From Methylophilus sp. 5 (GTDB lineage: Bacteria; Pseudomonadota; Gammaproteobacteria; Burkholderiales; Methylophilaceae): 64,000 nucleotides of DNA. The stretch lies in the NCBI RefSeq assembly GCF_000515275.1, contig NZ_KI911560.1, forward strand, positions 62,001 through 126,000, in the 5' to 3' direction. A model generated the notes under the pieces. The model searched no databases, was not told where the DNA came from, and saw nothing but the letters and a program-made list of their open reading frames with translations. This document shows positions 17,251-27,335 of this stretch, in pieces. The position numbers and the translations under genes were made by a program. Within the stretch, counting starts at the first letter, position 1, and the number at the start of each line of letters is the position of its first letter.

Positions 17251-19152
17251 CTAGTCAACCTCAGGCAGTGCTTCCAGCTGTTCCTGCACATCCAGCCACT
17301 GACTCTCGATTGAATCCAGTTGTTTTTGGTTTTCACCTTGTGCAATTAGCAGCGCCTGCAATGATTCACGCTGTGCGACATCGTAAATTGCGCTGTCAGC
17401 AAGGCGGCTTGCCAGGCTCTGCTTTTCTTTTTCCAGTGTTGCCAGCTGCGTTTCTAACGTTGACAATGCTTTAACCAAAGGCCTACGCTCGACTAAGCGC
17501 GCTTGCCTGTCGGCCTTTTGCTGATGATAGCTATTTTGTTTGGCCGCTGCAGGGCGACTGGCAGCCGCCTCGGTTTGCGATGATTTGAGTAAAGACACTT
17601 TGTAATCTTCCAGGTCTCCCTCAAACACGTTCGCTTGCCCATCTGCAACCAGCACAAACTTTTCGCAACAAGTGGCCAGCAACGTGCGGTCATGCGACAC
17701 CATCACCATGCCGCCTTCATACGCCTGTAAAGCCATCGACAACGCATGCCGCATTTCAATATCCAGGTGGTTGGTCGGCTCATCCAGCAAAATCAGGTTA
17801 GGACGCTGCCAAATGAGCATGGCCAATGCCAGGCGCGATTTCTCGCCGCCCGAAAATGGCCCGCAAGCGGCTTTGGCCATTTCGCCCCTAAAATCAAACC
17901 CACCCAAAAAATCGAGCAACTCCTGCTCTCTGGCTTGGGCATCCAGCCTTTGTAAATGCTGCAACGGCGAATCGCTGGCAACCAGTTGCTCCAGCTGATG
18001 CTGGGCAAAATAGCCGATACGCAAATCTTTGCCTTCTACCCGCTCACCGGACAACAGGGTTTCTGACTGTGCCAGCGCTTTGATCAAGGTAGATTTACCA
18101 GCGCCGTTTTTACCCAGCAAGCCAATGCGCTCACCAGGGCGAATCGCCAGATGTGCCAGTTTCACCAGCGTTTGCCCGGCATATCCCAGCGCCACCTGAT
18201 TCATGACCAATAACGGATCCGGTGCAGAGCCCAAGTCGCGAAAACTAAAGCTAAACGGCGAGTCTACATGCGCTGCACTAATGCGCTCCATGCGCTCAAG
18301 CGCCTTGATACGGCTTTGCGCCTGCCGTGCCTTGGTTGCCTGCGCGCGAAAACGATCAATGTACTTCTGCAAATGCGCCATTTGCAGTTGTTGTTTTTGA
18401 TAACTGGCCTGCTGCAGCGTCAGTTTTTCGGCGCGCTGGCGCTCAAAGTCACTGTAGCCACCGCGATACAAGGTGAGTTGCTGCTGTTCGATATGCAGAA
18501 TATGGTTGATGGTGTTATCAAGAAATTCTCTGTCATGTGAAATGAGCAGCAAGGTGCCGCGATAAGCACTCAACCAACCCTCCAGCCAGATCACCGCCTC
18601 AATATCCAAATGGTTGGTCGGTTCATCCAGCAGCAGCAAGTCAGAGCGGCACATCAAAGCGCGTGCCAAATTGAGGCGCATGCGCCAGCCGCCAGAAAAA
18701 TCACTGACGGGCCGACTCAACTGTGCTTGAGAAAACCCCAGCCCGGCCAATAAAGCGCTGGCCCTGGCTTCTGCACTATAGCCTTCAATATCGGCCACGC
18801 GCTGATGCCACTCAGCCACATGCAAAGGATCATGACTTTCACCGGCGTCGGCTTGCGCAAGGCGCGCTTGCAAGGTGCGTAACTCTTCATCGCCATCCAG
18901 CGTAAAGTCGAGCGCAGACTTAGCCAGTGCTGGCGTTTCTTGTGCCACATGCGCAATCACCCACTGCGGCGGCATCAACAACTCGCCGACATCTGCCGTG
19001 AGCTCGCCACGCAACAAGGCAAACAAAGTAGATTTACCGGCACCATTGGCACCAGTCAGGCCAACCCTATGCCCAGGATGTAACTGAAAACTGGCCGCTT
19101 CAACCAGTGTTTTACCGGCCCTGGAAAAAGTCAGTTGTTTAAACTGAATCAC
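17251..19152 (-). CDS. yheS: ABC-F family ATPase, YheS-like
   Basis: 633 aa, soluble twin-ATPase protein of the ABC-F family that acts on ribosomes and not as a transporter. Two nucleotide-binding domains: Walker A GANGAGKST near residue 35 and GKNGAGKST near 345; signatures DFSGGWRMRL and PFSGGEKSRLAL; Walker B LLLDEPTNHLD and LILLDEPTNHLD. Between them is the P-site tRNA interaction motif linker with YQKQQLQMAHLQKYIDRF. A C-terminal coiled-coil tail (about 530-630) rich in Gln, Glu and Leu matches YheS/Uup-type lengths; YheS is favoured by overall length and the AHVDSPFSFSF linker. Divergent from yhdP. Confidence 0.88.
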   Translation of the reverse strand: MIQFKQLTFSRAGKTLVEAASFQLHPGHRVGLTGANGAGKSTLFALLRGELTADVGELLMPPQWVIAHVAQETPALAKSALDFTLDGDEELRTLQARLAQADAGESHDPLHVAEWHQRVADIEGYSAEARASALLAGLGFSQAQLSRPVSDFSGGWRMRLNLARALMCRSDLLLLDEPTNHLDIEAVIWLEGWLSAYRGTLLLISHDREFLDNTINHILHIEQQQLTLYRGGYSDFERQRAEKLTLQQASYQKQQLQMAHLQKYIDRFRAQATKARQAQSRIKALERMERISAAHVDSPFSFSFRDLGSAPDPLLVMNQVALGYAGQTLVKLAHLAIRPGERIGLLGKNGAGKSTLIKALAQSETLLSGERVEGKDLRIGYFAQHQLEQLVASDSPLQHLQRLDAQAREQELLDFLGGFDFRGEMAKAACGPFSGGEKSRLALAMLIWQRPNLILLDEPTNHLDIEMRHALSMALQAYEGGMVMVSHDRTLLATCCEKFVLVADGQANVFEGDLEDYKVSLLKSSQTEAAASRPAAAKQNSYHQQKADRQARLVERRPLVKALSTLETQLATLEKEKQSLASRLADSAIYDVAQRESLQALLIAQGENQKQLDSIESQWLDVQEQLEALPEVD

Positions 19153-19331
19153 TGACGATCACTTTCATTTAAAAACAAAATTGCAAAAGAGAGGCATTTT
19201 AAACGAATCATTCCTGCTCAGGCTGAATTATTCCGCCGTCAGTTCACGCTTAGCATGCGGTAAGCGCAACTGTTTTCGAGTAAAATAGTCAGTCATAGCA
19301 ATATTCACTTCAACCCCTGTTTAACGCCCTT

Positions 19332-22300
19332 ATGCCTCTGCAAAAAATCAAACGCTGGCTAGCTACATTCATGATTGTCATTTTTGTCATGCTGGCAGGC
19401 ATTATTGGCGCGATTCAGTTCTATGTTTTTCCACACATTGATGACTACAGAGGCCGCATCGAGCAGGCACTCAGCGAGTCACTCAAACAGCAAGTCACGA
19501 TTGCCCACATTGCCATTCGCTGGCGCGGCCTGGCGCCACAGGTCACATTAGGCAAGGTCGTTGTCTTTGATACCGAGCATCGGCCTGCACTTGCCTTGTC
19601 ACAGGTCACCACCCGCTTATCTTGGAGCAGTCTGGTCTTGCTTTCGCCCTCACTGATCAGCCTCAGCATAGACTCACCCGACCTTGTCGTCAGGCGCACC
19701 ACTAACGGTGAGTTATTTTTGGCTGGCATTTCTATGTCAGGGCAAGGTAATCCGGCCTTTGCTAACTGGCTGCTGGCACAACGGCGCATCAAAATTGCTC
19801 ACGCGACAGTTACCTGGCTAGACGAACAGCGTCAGGCACCGCCACTGTTGCTTAAAGACTTGAACATTGAAATATTGACGCCAGTCTGGCAACGCCTGCT
19901 GCATCGGCATAGCATACACATAGACAGCCTGGTTTCTACTGGCACACAACAACGTATTACCCTCGAGTCGGTGGTGATTGGTGACGATGTGGCCAAGCCT
20001 CAAGCATGGCACGGCGAAGTCTCGCTACGCTTACCAGACACCGATTTAGCCGCCTGGAGCCCCTGGCTAGATTTGCCGCTAAAAGTAACGGCGGGCAAAG
20101 GTAACCTGACAACCACGCTGGCGTTTGATGCCTTGCAATTACAGCGACTGGCAGCACAGGTGCAGTTAAAAAATGTCGCGGTAACCCCTGCCAATGAGCC
20201 GCAAACCTTTATCGCTAAAACAGTCACTGGTGAGTTACGCTGGCAACGCGTTGAGCAACGCTTTATGGTCACCCTCAAGCATTTCTCGGCCGATGTCCAG
20301 CCTGGTTTGATACTGGAAGACACCAATGGTGAGTTGCAATGGGATAGCAAAGGCCATGAAGGCACGTTGACCATTAAAAAATTCAGCCTCACGCAGGGCA
20401 ATCTGTTTGCGCAATGGCTGCCAGCCGACTCACCCATTGCCAATTACCTTGAACACATGGCCCCGGCAGGCTTTGCCTCGCAAATCAAGGCGCGCTGGCT
20501 ATATCAGCAAAACCAATGGCGCGACTACAGCATAGACGCCAATTTTAGCGGCCTGCATACGCAGGCCTATGCTAGCTTACCGGGGCTGGATAACTGGTCA
20601 GGAAAATTGTCATTGCACCCCAATGCGGGCAACATTGAGTTAGATACCAGCAAAGCCAATATTGAACTGGCTGGCCTGCTGCGCTGGCCATTGCCGATTG
20701 ACCGTTTGCAAGGCGATATCGAGTGGCGTAATAACGGCCAAAAAACCTTGATCAGCACCCGCAACTTGCACTTTAGCAACCAGCACCTGGCCTTGCGCAC
20801 CAATATGGAGTATCAGTTGGGCGCGGCAGGAGGCGACACCATACAGCTGCAAAGCCAGATCGAGCGTGGCGATGCCAAATTTGCCCCATTCTACTATCCG
20901 CTCATCTTGGGTGAATCGACGTTGCACTGGCTGGATAGCTCTATTTTGAGTGGCCAAATCAGGCATGGTGAAGTTATTCTCAAAGGCCGCGTGAGTGATT
21001 TCCCTTACGTCAATCAGGCATTCCTGTCAGACCCATCGCTGGGCTTGTTCCGGGTCACCGCACAATTGGATCGCGCCAGCCTGGAATATGGCACTGACTG
21101 GCCAGTCGTACAAAACATTGATGCTTTTCTCAAGTTTGAAGGCAAACGCATGGATATTGCCGTTAAAAACGGCACCACGGTTGGCCAGCACATCACACAG
21201 GCGCAAGTCGAGATTCCAAGGCTGGATGCCGACTGGCCCATGCTCAACATTAAGGCGGCCGCAACAGGCACGGTTGAACAAGGCGTTAAATTTGTCAACA
21301 CCAGCCCGGTACGACAAGTCACCATGGGCTTTACCGACTTTTTAAAAACAACCGGCAACGCCGAGCTCAAACTCGCTTTGCAAGTGCCGCTCAATGATGT
21401 GGATGCCAGCCAGTTTCAGGGTGACTACACTATTAAAAACGGACACATTGCCGCCAATCCGCAAATTGCCATGCCAGAAATGAGCAATATTAACGGCCAT
21501 TTAAAGTTCACCGAAAAAGGCCTGCAGGCACAAGGCGTGCAGTTATCCATGTTTGATAATCCGGCCAGTGTCAGCCTGAGCACACGGCCAGACAAGTCTG
21601 TCATTATTCAGGGCAGTGGCCGTATCACCGATGCTGCGCTCAAAAAACTGGACAATAACCCGATCACCCGCGCCTTGCATGGCACCACCGACTGGAAAAG
21701 CAACTTACTTATTCAAGCGCCTAATATTCGGCTGGATATCCGCTCGCAACTGATAGGCATGGCAATTGACTTGCCAGAACCAGCCAAGAAAAGCGTTGAA
21801 ACGCCAGCCAACCTGAGCATCCGCTTTCGTCAGGAAAACAATCAGCCCGACAAAATTGCCATTCACTACAACGACTGGATACATGCCAACTTTTTGCGTA
21901 ATGCGAATACGCCAGCCACGGTGAGCGCCGGTGACATTGCCATCAATACACCACCGCGTTTACCAACCGGCGACGGCATTAACTTGCGGGCAGACTTTCA
22001 AAAGCTAAATGTGGATGAATGGCTGACCTACCTGAATCAGGGTAGCGGCAATCAAGCTGCGGAGTCGTCACTGGCGCTGAATCAGATTGAATTGACTGCT
22101 GGCACCTTGCGCGTATTTGACCGTAACCTGCATCAAATTAAGCTGAGCATTTCCCCAGACAATGAGCGACTCAAACTCGCGGTACAAAGCCAGGAACTGG
22201 CCGGTGATGCCGACTGGATTTCAGGCAAACCCAGCAAACTGGTGGCTAAGCTGAATTACTTACGTATTCCACGCAGCATGGATACCGACAGTAACGCCAA

Positions 22301-23174
22301 TCCAACAGAAGTGCGCCGTTTAGACAACACCTACCCAGAGCTGGACATTACCGCGCAAGACTTTCAGTTTGGCGACAAACAACTCGGCAGCCTTGACTTA
22401 AAGGCCTATAACAGCGGCGAAAGCTGGGTAATACAGCGTATGAACATCAGCAACAGCGATAGCCAGCTCACTGCGGATGGCACCTGGCGCAACTCGGTGC
22501 GCAGCCCGCAAACCATGCTCAAATTTAACCTGACCTCTAGCAACCTAGGCAAAACACTGCAGCGTTTTCAGCCTGGTGGCGAGATGGTCAAAGGCGGCAC
22601 AGGTAACATGAACGGCCAGCTTGGCTGGCCAGGTAGCCCACATGAATTTGCGGTAGAAAGACTGGATGGCAACTTCACCATGCAGCTTGAAAAAGGCCAG
22701 ATTTTAAAAGTGCAACCAGGCGTGGGTCGCTTGCTGGGCTTATTGAGTTTGCAAAGCCTACCGCGTCGTTTAACTCTCGACTTTCGCGATCTGTTTAGCG
22801 AAGGCTTTGCGTTTGACAAAATCAACTCTACTGCCAATATTAAAGATGGTATTTTGCGTAGTAACGACCTGTTTATGACCGGCCCGGCCGCCGAAGCCAG
22901 CATTAAAGGTGAAACCAATTTAAAAGCAGAAACACAGCGCTTGCGGGTAAAAGTAGTGCCACACATTAGCGACTCGGTTTCGCTGGCGGCGCTGGCCGGT
23001 GGGCCGATTATAGGCGTAGCTGCATTTGTGGCGCAAAAATTACTCAAAGATCCGCTTAACAAAATCAGTGCCAGTGAGTATATGATTACAGGCACCTGGG
23101 ATAATCCGCAGGAAGCAGAGGTTGATAAAAAAACACCCGCCCCTGCTGCGCAGCCCTTGAAAGGCCTGCATTAA
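19332..23174 (+). CDS. yhdP: YhdP-family AsmA-like envelope protein
   Basis: 1280 aa. YhdP, with TamB and YdbH in enterobacteria, bridges inner and outer membranes and moves phospholipid. One N-terminal membrane span (about 10-33, TFMIVIFVMLAGIIGAIQFYV), then a long beta-rich periplasmic body beginning with DDYRGRIEQALSESL and VTIAHIAIRWRGLAP, typical of the family, and a C-terminal AsmA-like segment (LEKGQILKVQPGVGRLLGLL; LTLDFRDLFSEGFAFDKI). Length matches YhdP at about 1270. First gene of a rightward run with a nitrilase-family gene (33-bp gap) and tldD, an order I recall from other betaproteobacteria. Confidence 0.9.
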   Translation: MPLQKIKRWLATFMIVIFVMLAGIIGAIQFYVFPHIDDYRGRIEQALSESLKQQVTIAHIAIRWRGLAPQVTLGKVVVFDTEHRPALALSQVTTRLSWSSLVLLSPSLISLSIDSPDLVVRRTTNGELFLAGISMSGQGNPAFANWLLAQRRIKIAHATVTWLDEQRQAPPLLLKDLNIEILTPVWQRLLHRHSIHIDSLVSTGTQQRITLESVVIGDDVAKPQAWHGEVSLRLPDTDLAAWSPWLDLPLKVTAGKGNLTTTLAFDALQLQRLAAQVQLKNVAVTPANEPQTFIAKTVTGELRWQRVEQRFMVTLKHFSADVQPGLILEDTNGELQWDSKGHEGTLTIKKFSLTQGNLFAQWLPADSPIANYLEHMAPAGFASQIKARWLYQQNQWRDYSIDANFSGLHTQAYASLPGLDNWSGKLSLHPNAGNIELDTSKANIELAGLLRWPLPIDRLQGDIEWRNNGQKTLISTRNLHFSNQHLALRTNMEYQLGAAGGDTIQLQSQIERGDAKFAPFYYPLILGESTLHWLDSSILSGQIRHGEVILKGRVSDFPYVNQAFLSDPSLGLFRVTAQLDRASLEYGTDWPVVQNIDAFLKFEGKRMDIAVKNGTTVGQHITQAQVEIPRLDADWPMLNIKAAATGTVEQGVKFVNTSPVRQVTMGFTDFLKTTGNAELKLALQVPLNDVDASQFQGDYTIKNGHIAANPQIAMPEMSNINGHLKFTEKGLQAQGVQLSMFDNPASVSLSTRPDKSVIIQGSGRITDAALKKLDNNPITRALHGTTDWKSNLLIQAPNIRLDIRSQLIGMAIDLPEPAKKSVETPANLSIRFRQENNQPDKIAIHYNDWIHANFLRNANTPATVSAGDIAINTPPRLPTGDGINLRADFQKLNVDEWLTYLNQGSGNQAAESSLALNQIELTAGTLRVFDRNLHQIKLSISPDNERLKLAVQSQELAGDADWISGKPSKLVAKLNYLRIPRSMDTDSNANPTEVRRLDNTYPELDITAQDFQFGDKQLGSLDLKAYNSGESWVIQRMNISNSDSQLTADGTWRNSVRSPQTMLKFNLTSSNLGKTLQRFQPGGEMVKGGTGNMNGQLGWPGSPHEFAVERLDGNFTMQLEKGQILKVQPGVGRLLGLLSLQSLPRRLTLDFRDLFSEGFAFDKINSTANIKDGILRSNDLFMTGPAAEASIKGETNLKAETQRLRVKVVPHISDSVSLAALAGGPIIGVAAFVAQKLLKDPLNKISASEYMITGTWDNPQEAEVDKKTPAPAAQPLKGLH

Positions 23175-23207
23175 TGCCAACATTATTATTTCAACGGAAA
23201 ATTTGCC

Positions 23208-24062
23208 ATGGCAGACAAAAAAACTAAAAAACTGAAATCAGCCGCCAATGATGACATCGTCAAAGTCGCTGCGGTCCAAATGGCCTCTAGCCCCAATGTG
23301 GCAGCCAACCTGGTTGAAGCCAAACGCTTAATTGAAATGGCCGCCAAAGCAGGTGCCAAACTCGTCGTGCTGCCAGAATACTTTTGTATCATGGGGCTGA
23401 AGGATTTTGACAAAGTCACCATCCGCGAAAAACCAAACGACGGCCCGATTCAGCAGTTTTTAAGCAAAACGGCCAAGGCTTTTAAAATATGGATTGTGGC
23501 GGGTAGCGTACCGCTCGAAAGCCATTACGCTAACAAAGTACGCAACAGTTGCCTGGTGTATAACGACAAAGGCGAGCAAGTGGCGCGCTATGACAAAATC
23601 CACCTGTTTGGCTTGGACATGGGCACCGAGCATTACCATGAAGAAAACACCATAGAACCAGGCGACACCGTTGTCACTGTGGATACGCCATTTGGCCGCA
23701 TAGGCCTCTCGATTTGCTATGACTTGCGTTTCCCTGAGCTGTTCCGCGCCATGGGCGAAGTAGACATTATCGTCGTGCCCTCAGCCTTTACCGAGACGAC
23801 AGGCAAAGCCCACTGGGAAACCCTGGTACGTGCTCGCGCGGTAGAAAACCTGAGTTATGTCATTGCCTCGGCCCAAGGCGGCTACCATTTATCTGGCCGC
23901 GAAACCCATGGCAACAGCATGATTGTTGACCCTTGGGGCGTAGTGCTGGACCGCTTGCCACGCGGCTCGGGCATCGTGGTTGCCAATGTCAACCGCAACT
24001 ACATTAAAAATCTGCGCCAAAGCTTGCCAGCGCTCAAACACAAAACCATTAAGGCGATTTAA
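23208..24062 (+). CDS. Carbon-nitrogen hydrolase, Nit1-like amidase
   Basis: 284 aa. Nitrilase-superfamily amidase; the closest functional class is probably deaminated-glutathione amidase (Nit1), by the QMASSPNVAANL start and YEDKIHLF-like region here written YDKIHLFGLD. The catalytic triad is visible: E57 (LPEYF), K130 (YDKIHLF) and C170 (ICYDLRFPELFR). A Lys-rich N-terminal extension of about 17 residues (ADKKTKKLKSAANDD) precedes the domain; I kept ATG 23208 because no later start fits. Sits between yhdP and tldD. A metabolite repair role is inferred from family. Confidence 0.88.
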   Translation: MADKKTKKLKSAANDDIVKVAAVQMASSPNVAANLVEAKRLIEMAAKAGAKLVVLPEYFCIMGLKDFDKVTIREKPNDGPIQQFLSKTAKAFKIWIVAGSVPLESHYANKVRNSCLVYNDKGEQVARYDKIHLFGLDMGTEHYHEENTIEPGDTVVTVDTPFGRIGLSICYDLRFPELFRAMGEVDIIVVPSAFTETTGKAHWETLVRARAVENLSYVIASAQGGYHLSGRETHGNSMIVDPWGVVLDRLPRGSGIVVANVNRNYIKNLRQSLPALKHKTIKAI

Positions 24063-24141
24063 TGAAAACACTGAGTGCGACGTTAGCACTCTTTGCTTGA
24101 AATCGACTCCAACACTCAAGATTTAAACAAGTGACTTAACT

Positions 24142-25581
24142 ATGCAAACGCTACTCACCACTGCCAATGACTTATTACTCCGCCCCGCCGGGCTGGATCA
24201 TAGCGCTTTAACCAATGTGCTGTCTGGCATGATGACGCACAACATTGACTACGCCGACCTGTATTTTCAATACAGCCGCAGCGAGTCGTGGGGGTTGGAA
24301 GAAGGCCAGGTGAAGTCTGGCAGCTTTAATATTGACCAAGGCGTAGGCGTACGCGCGGTGAGTGGTGAAAAAACGGCGTTTGCCTACTCAGACGACATTC
24401 ACCTAGACGCCTTGCAACAAGCGGCCCAAGCCACGCGTGCCATTGCCAACCTGGGCCAGGAAAAAACCGGGCACAGCATTATCACACGCAGCCATACCCC
24501 GCTCTATTTACCGCAAGACCCGATTGCCAGCCTGAGTGCAGATGCCAAAGTCAAACTGCTGGAAAAACTGGAGCGTTACGCCAAAGCGCAAGACCCACGC
24601 ATCACCCAAGTGATGGCCTCGATTGCCGCTGAGTATGAAGTCGTTTTAGTGGCACGTAGCGATGGCATCATGGCGGGCGACGTGCGCCCACTGGTGCGAT
24701 TATCGTTACAAGTGATCGCCGAACACAATGGCCGCCGCGAACAAGGCTCCAGTGGTGGCGGTGGTCGCTTTGACTATAGCTATTTCACCGACGAAATATT
24801 ACAAGACTATGCGCAAAAAGCCGCCCACCAGGCATTGATTAACCTCGAAGCGCGCCCTGCCCCAGCTGGCAGCATGACCGTCGTGCTTGGCAACGGCTGG
24901 CCTGGTATTTTATTGCACGAAGCGATTGGTCACGGCCTTGAAGGCGATTTCAACCGCAAAGGCAGCAGCGCATTCAGTAATATGATCGGCCAGCAGGTCG
25001 CCGCTAGAGGTATCACCATCGTCGACGACGGCACCATGCAAGACCGCCGTGGCTCACTGACCATGGACGACGAAGGCAATGCTCCGCAAAACACCGTGCT
25101 GATTGAAGACGGCATCCTGCGCAACTACATACAAGATACTTTAAATGCCCGCCTGATGGGTATGAGCCTCACCGGCAACGCGCGCCGCGAAAGCTACGCG
25201 CACATCCCCATGCCGCGCATGACCAACACCTACATGCTCAACGGCGACAAAGACCCGCAAGAGATTATCAAATCGGTCAAAAAAGGCCTCTATGCCGCCA
25301 ACTTTGGTGGTGGCCAGGTAGATATTACCAGCGGTAAATTCGTCTTTAGCGCCGCTGAAGCCTACATGATTGAAGACGGCAAAATCACCTACCCGGTGAA
25401 AGGCGCCACCCTCATCGGCAATGGCCCGGATGTGCTGACCAAAGTGAGCATGGTGGGTAATGATATGGCGCTCGATAGCGGCGTCGGCACTTGCGGTAAA
25501 GAAGGTCAGAGCGTGCCGGTGGGTGTGGGGCAACCGACGCTGAAGATTGACGGGTTGACAGTGGGTGGAACCTCGGCTTAA
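24142..25581 (+). CDS. tldD: TldD metalloprotease subunit
   Basis: 479 aa. Catalytic subunit of the TldD/TldE heterodimer, a zinc peptidase that degrades or matures peptides. The zinc motif HEAIGH is at 259-264 within HEAIGHGLEGD, with the family's GSMTVVLGNGWPGILL just before it and GSSGGGGRFDYSYF upstream. A conserved end (GVGTCGKEGQSVPVGVGQP) is present and the length is normal. TldE (PmbA) is not in the window. Weak ribosome site. A strong bidirectional terminator follows. Confidence 0.95.
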   Translation: MQTLLTTANDLLLRPAGLDHSALTNVLSGMMTHNIDYADLYFQYSRSESWGLEEGQVKSGSFNIDQGVGVRAVSGEKTAFAYSDDIHLDALQQAAQATRAIANLGQEKTGHSIITRSHTPLYLPQDPIASLSADAKVKLLEKLERYAKAQDPRITQVMASIAAEYEVVLVARSDGIMAGDVRPLVRLSLQVIAEHNGRREQGSSGGGGRFDYSYFTDEILQDYAQKAAHQALINLEARPAPAGSMTVVLGNGWPGILLHEAIGHGLEGDFNRKGSSAFSNMIGQQVAARGITIVDDGTMQDRRGSLTMDDEGNAPQNTVLIEDGILRNYIQDTLNARLMGMSLTGNARRESYAHIPMPRMTNTYMLNGDKDPQEIIKSVKKGLYAANFGGGQVDITSGKFVFSAAEAYMIEDGKITYPVKGATLIGNGPDVLTKVSMVGNDMALDSGVGTCGKEGQSVPVGVGQPTLKIDGLTVGGTSA

Positions 25582-25602
25582 GTCAGCGCCTATCACAATG
25601 AG

Positions 25603-25631
25603 AAAAAAGCTGCCTGCAGGCAGCTTTTTTT
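25603..25631. terminator. Bidirectional terminator between tldD and MFS gene
   Basis: Inverted repeat AAAAAAGCTGCC / GGCAGCTTTTTT with a 4-nt TGCA loop, flanked by A and T runs on both sides, between two convergent genes. It can stop transcription from either direction. Confidence 0.92.
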
Positions 25632-25635
25632 ACGC

Positions 25636-26802
25636 TCAACGTGCTTTCAGATGATTGAGACCCAGCCACGCAATATACCCATAACATAACACCGGCAACA
25701 CAAACGCATGATGCAGCCCGACACGGTCAGCCAGCAGCCCAGTCAACAATGGCACCACAGCCCCCCCTAAAATCGCCGTTGCCAGCAAACCAGAGCCTTT
25801 CTTCTCTTGACCGGGTTTGAGGGTTTTGATGCCTAGCGTGAAAATGGTGGGGAACATAATCGAGTTGCACATACCAACCAGCACCATACTCACCACCGCC
25901 TGCATGCCAGTGGCGTTCATTGAGTAGAGCAGCAATGCAATAGCCAGCAAGGCGTGCACACTAAGGACTTTGGCCGGGGCAAAGGCTTTGAGCGTAAAAA
26001 TACCGATAAAGCGGCCTAGCATGGCGCCACCCCAGTACAGCGCGATTAATGATGCGGCTTCTGCCTCTGGCATTTGGGTCAGCTCTTTAATGTAGTTGAC
26101 CAGAAAGCTGCCAATCGCAACTTCAGCGCCGACATAACAGAAAATGCCAACCATGCCTAATACCAGCCCACGGTCGGCGAGCACATCGCGCCAGCTGGTT
26201 TCATCTTTTTGTGTACTCTCCAAGCCTGCCAGATTCATGCGCGACAGCACTATGGCAATGACAACCAGCACAGCAGCGATGAAGACATAAGGGTAAACAA
26301 CGCCTTCTGCATGGCTGGAATGTGACAGCGCAGACAGGATAAAATAAGCGCCAAACAAAGGCGCCACAAAGGTGCCTAGAGAGTTAAATGCTTGCGCCAT
26401 GGTCAGGCGGGAAGAAGCTGTTTGTTGAGGACCGATGATGGAGACACAAGGGTTGGCCGCCACTTGCAATAACACAATGCCTGAGGCAAGCACAAATAAG
26501 GCGGCAAGAAACAGTGCATAAGTATGCAACACCACCGCTGGGTAAAACAGCAGGCAGCCAAGTGCCGCGAGAGAAAATCCAATCACCATGCCGGTTTGGT
26601 AGCCAACCTTTTCAATCAGCCGACTAAACGGGATAGACGTCAGGCCATAAGCGGCAAAAAAACAGAACTGCACCAGCGCAGCCTGGCTGTAGCTTAAGTC
26701 GAAAACAGCTTTCAGGTACGGCACCAAAATGTCGTTTAAACAGGTGATAAAGCCCATCATAAAGAACAAGATAATCAGTGAGGTGAGTGCTTTTTTATAC
26801 AT
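25636..26802 (-). CDS. MFS sugar permease, FHS (FucP/GluP) family
   Basis: 388 aa from ATG 26802 (MYKKALTSLI); the open frame extends to 26904 but the added 34 residues are hydrophilic and unlike a permease. Twelve membrane segments are expected for proton-coupled uptake of a hexose such as fucose, glucose or galactose. FHS family features include LIILFFMMGFITCLNDILVP, QFCFFAAYGLTSIPFSRLIE, QVAANPCVSIIG with TMAQAFNSLGTFVAPLFG, and GMCNSIMFPTIFTLG. No sugar catabolic genes adjoin. Substrate is not predicted with confidence. Confidence 0.88.
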   Translation of the reverse strand: MYKKALTSLIILFFMMGFITCLNDILVPYLKAVFDLSYSQAALVQFCFFAAYGLTSIPFSRLIEKVGYQTGMVIGFSLAALGCLLFYPAVVLHTYALFLAALFVLASGIVLLQVAANPCVSIIGPQQTASSRLTMAQAFNSLGTFVAPLFGAYFILSALSHSSHAEGVVYPYVFIAAVLVVIAIVLSRMNLAGLESTQKDETSWRDVLADRGLVLGMVGIFCYVGAEVAIGSFLVNYIKELTQMPEAEAASLIALYWGGAMLGRFIGIFTLKAFAPAKVLSVHALLAIALLLYSMNATGMQAVVSMVLVGMCNSIMFPTIFTLGIKTLKPGQEKKGSGLLATAILGGAVVPLLTGLLADRVGLHHAFVLPVLCYGYIAWLGLNHLKAR

Positions 26803-26973
26803 ACGGTCTTTCAAATTTAACCAACGAGCCACTAAAGCATAAATGCTGCGGCTTTGGAAGTTGCTTTTACTGCATTGCCCACTTTTATACGGCCTGCCAC
26901 ACACAATTCAACCTCAAACACAAAAATGCCAGCTTAAGATTTAAGGTAGATCAAATGGATTGCCGATTTAGGC

Positions 26974-27002
26974 TTGACGCTGGACACGGCTCGCTCTTAA
27001 TA
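26974..27002 (+). promoter_or_regulatory. Sigma-70-type promoter for DUF2934 gene
   Basis: TTGACG (26974-26979) and TTAATA (26997-27002) separated by 17 bp, about 60 bp ahead of the DUF2934 start. Only a consensus match by eye. Confidence 0.55.
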
Positions 27003-27062
27003 TAGCTTTACAGCGACCACAAGTCGACGCTTTCACTCACCTCTACATCAAGGAGACATAGT

Positions 27063-27332
27063 ATGGCATCTAGCAAAACCACTGACACATCCGCTAAAAA
27101 AACGACCACTGTAAAAAAAGCAGCACCCAAAACTGCGGCGCCAGAAAAAGCTACCAAACCTGCCGCCTCGCGCAAAAAAACGGCCAAACCGGCCATAATC
27201 ACCAGCGAAGAACGCTACAAAATGATTGAAGTTGCAGCCTATTACATTGCTGAGAAAAAAGGTTTTGGCCATCAGCATATGGACTACTGGCTAGAGGCTG
27301 AACAAGAGATTAATGCAAAATTGACTGCCTGA
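27063..27332 (+). CDS. DUF2934 protein with Lys/Ala-rich N-terminus
   Basis: 89 aa, with AAGGAG ribosome site. Residues 1-45 are rich in Lys, Ala, Thr and Pro (histone-H1-like composition), and residues 48-86 form a DUF2934 unit: ERYKMIEVAAYYIAEKKGF and DYWLEAEQEI. The family is small, unknown in function and often stress-associated. The basic tail could contact nucleic acid (inference). The stop lies only 3 bp from the stop of the convergent protease gene and no terminator separates them, so opposing transcripts overlap. Confidence 0.8.
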   Translation: MASSKTTDTSAKKTTTVKKAAPKTAAPEKATKPAASRKKTAKPAIITSEERYKMIEVAAYYIAEKKGFGHQHMDYWLEAEQEINAKLTA

Positions 27333-27335
27333 AAA

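Noticed and set aside
26787..27005. 72-residue plus-strand ORF before the DUF2934 gene
   Set aside because: It overlaps the MFS gene start and the predicted promoter, with no domain or ribosome site.
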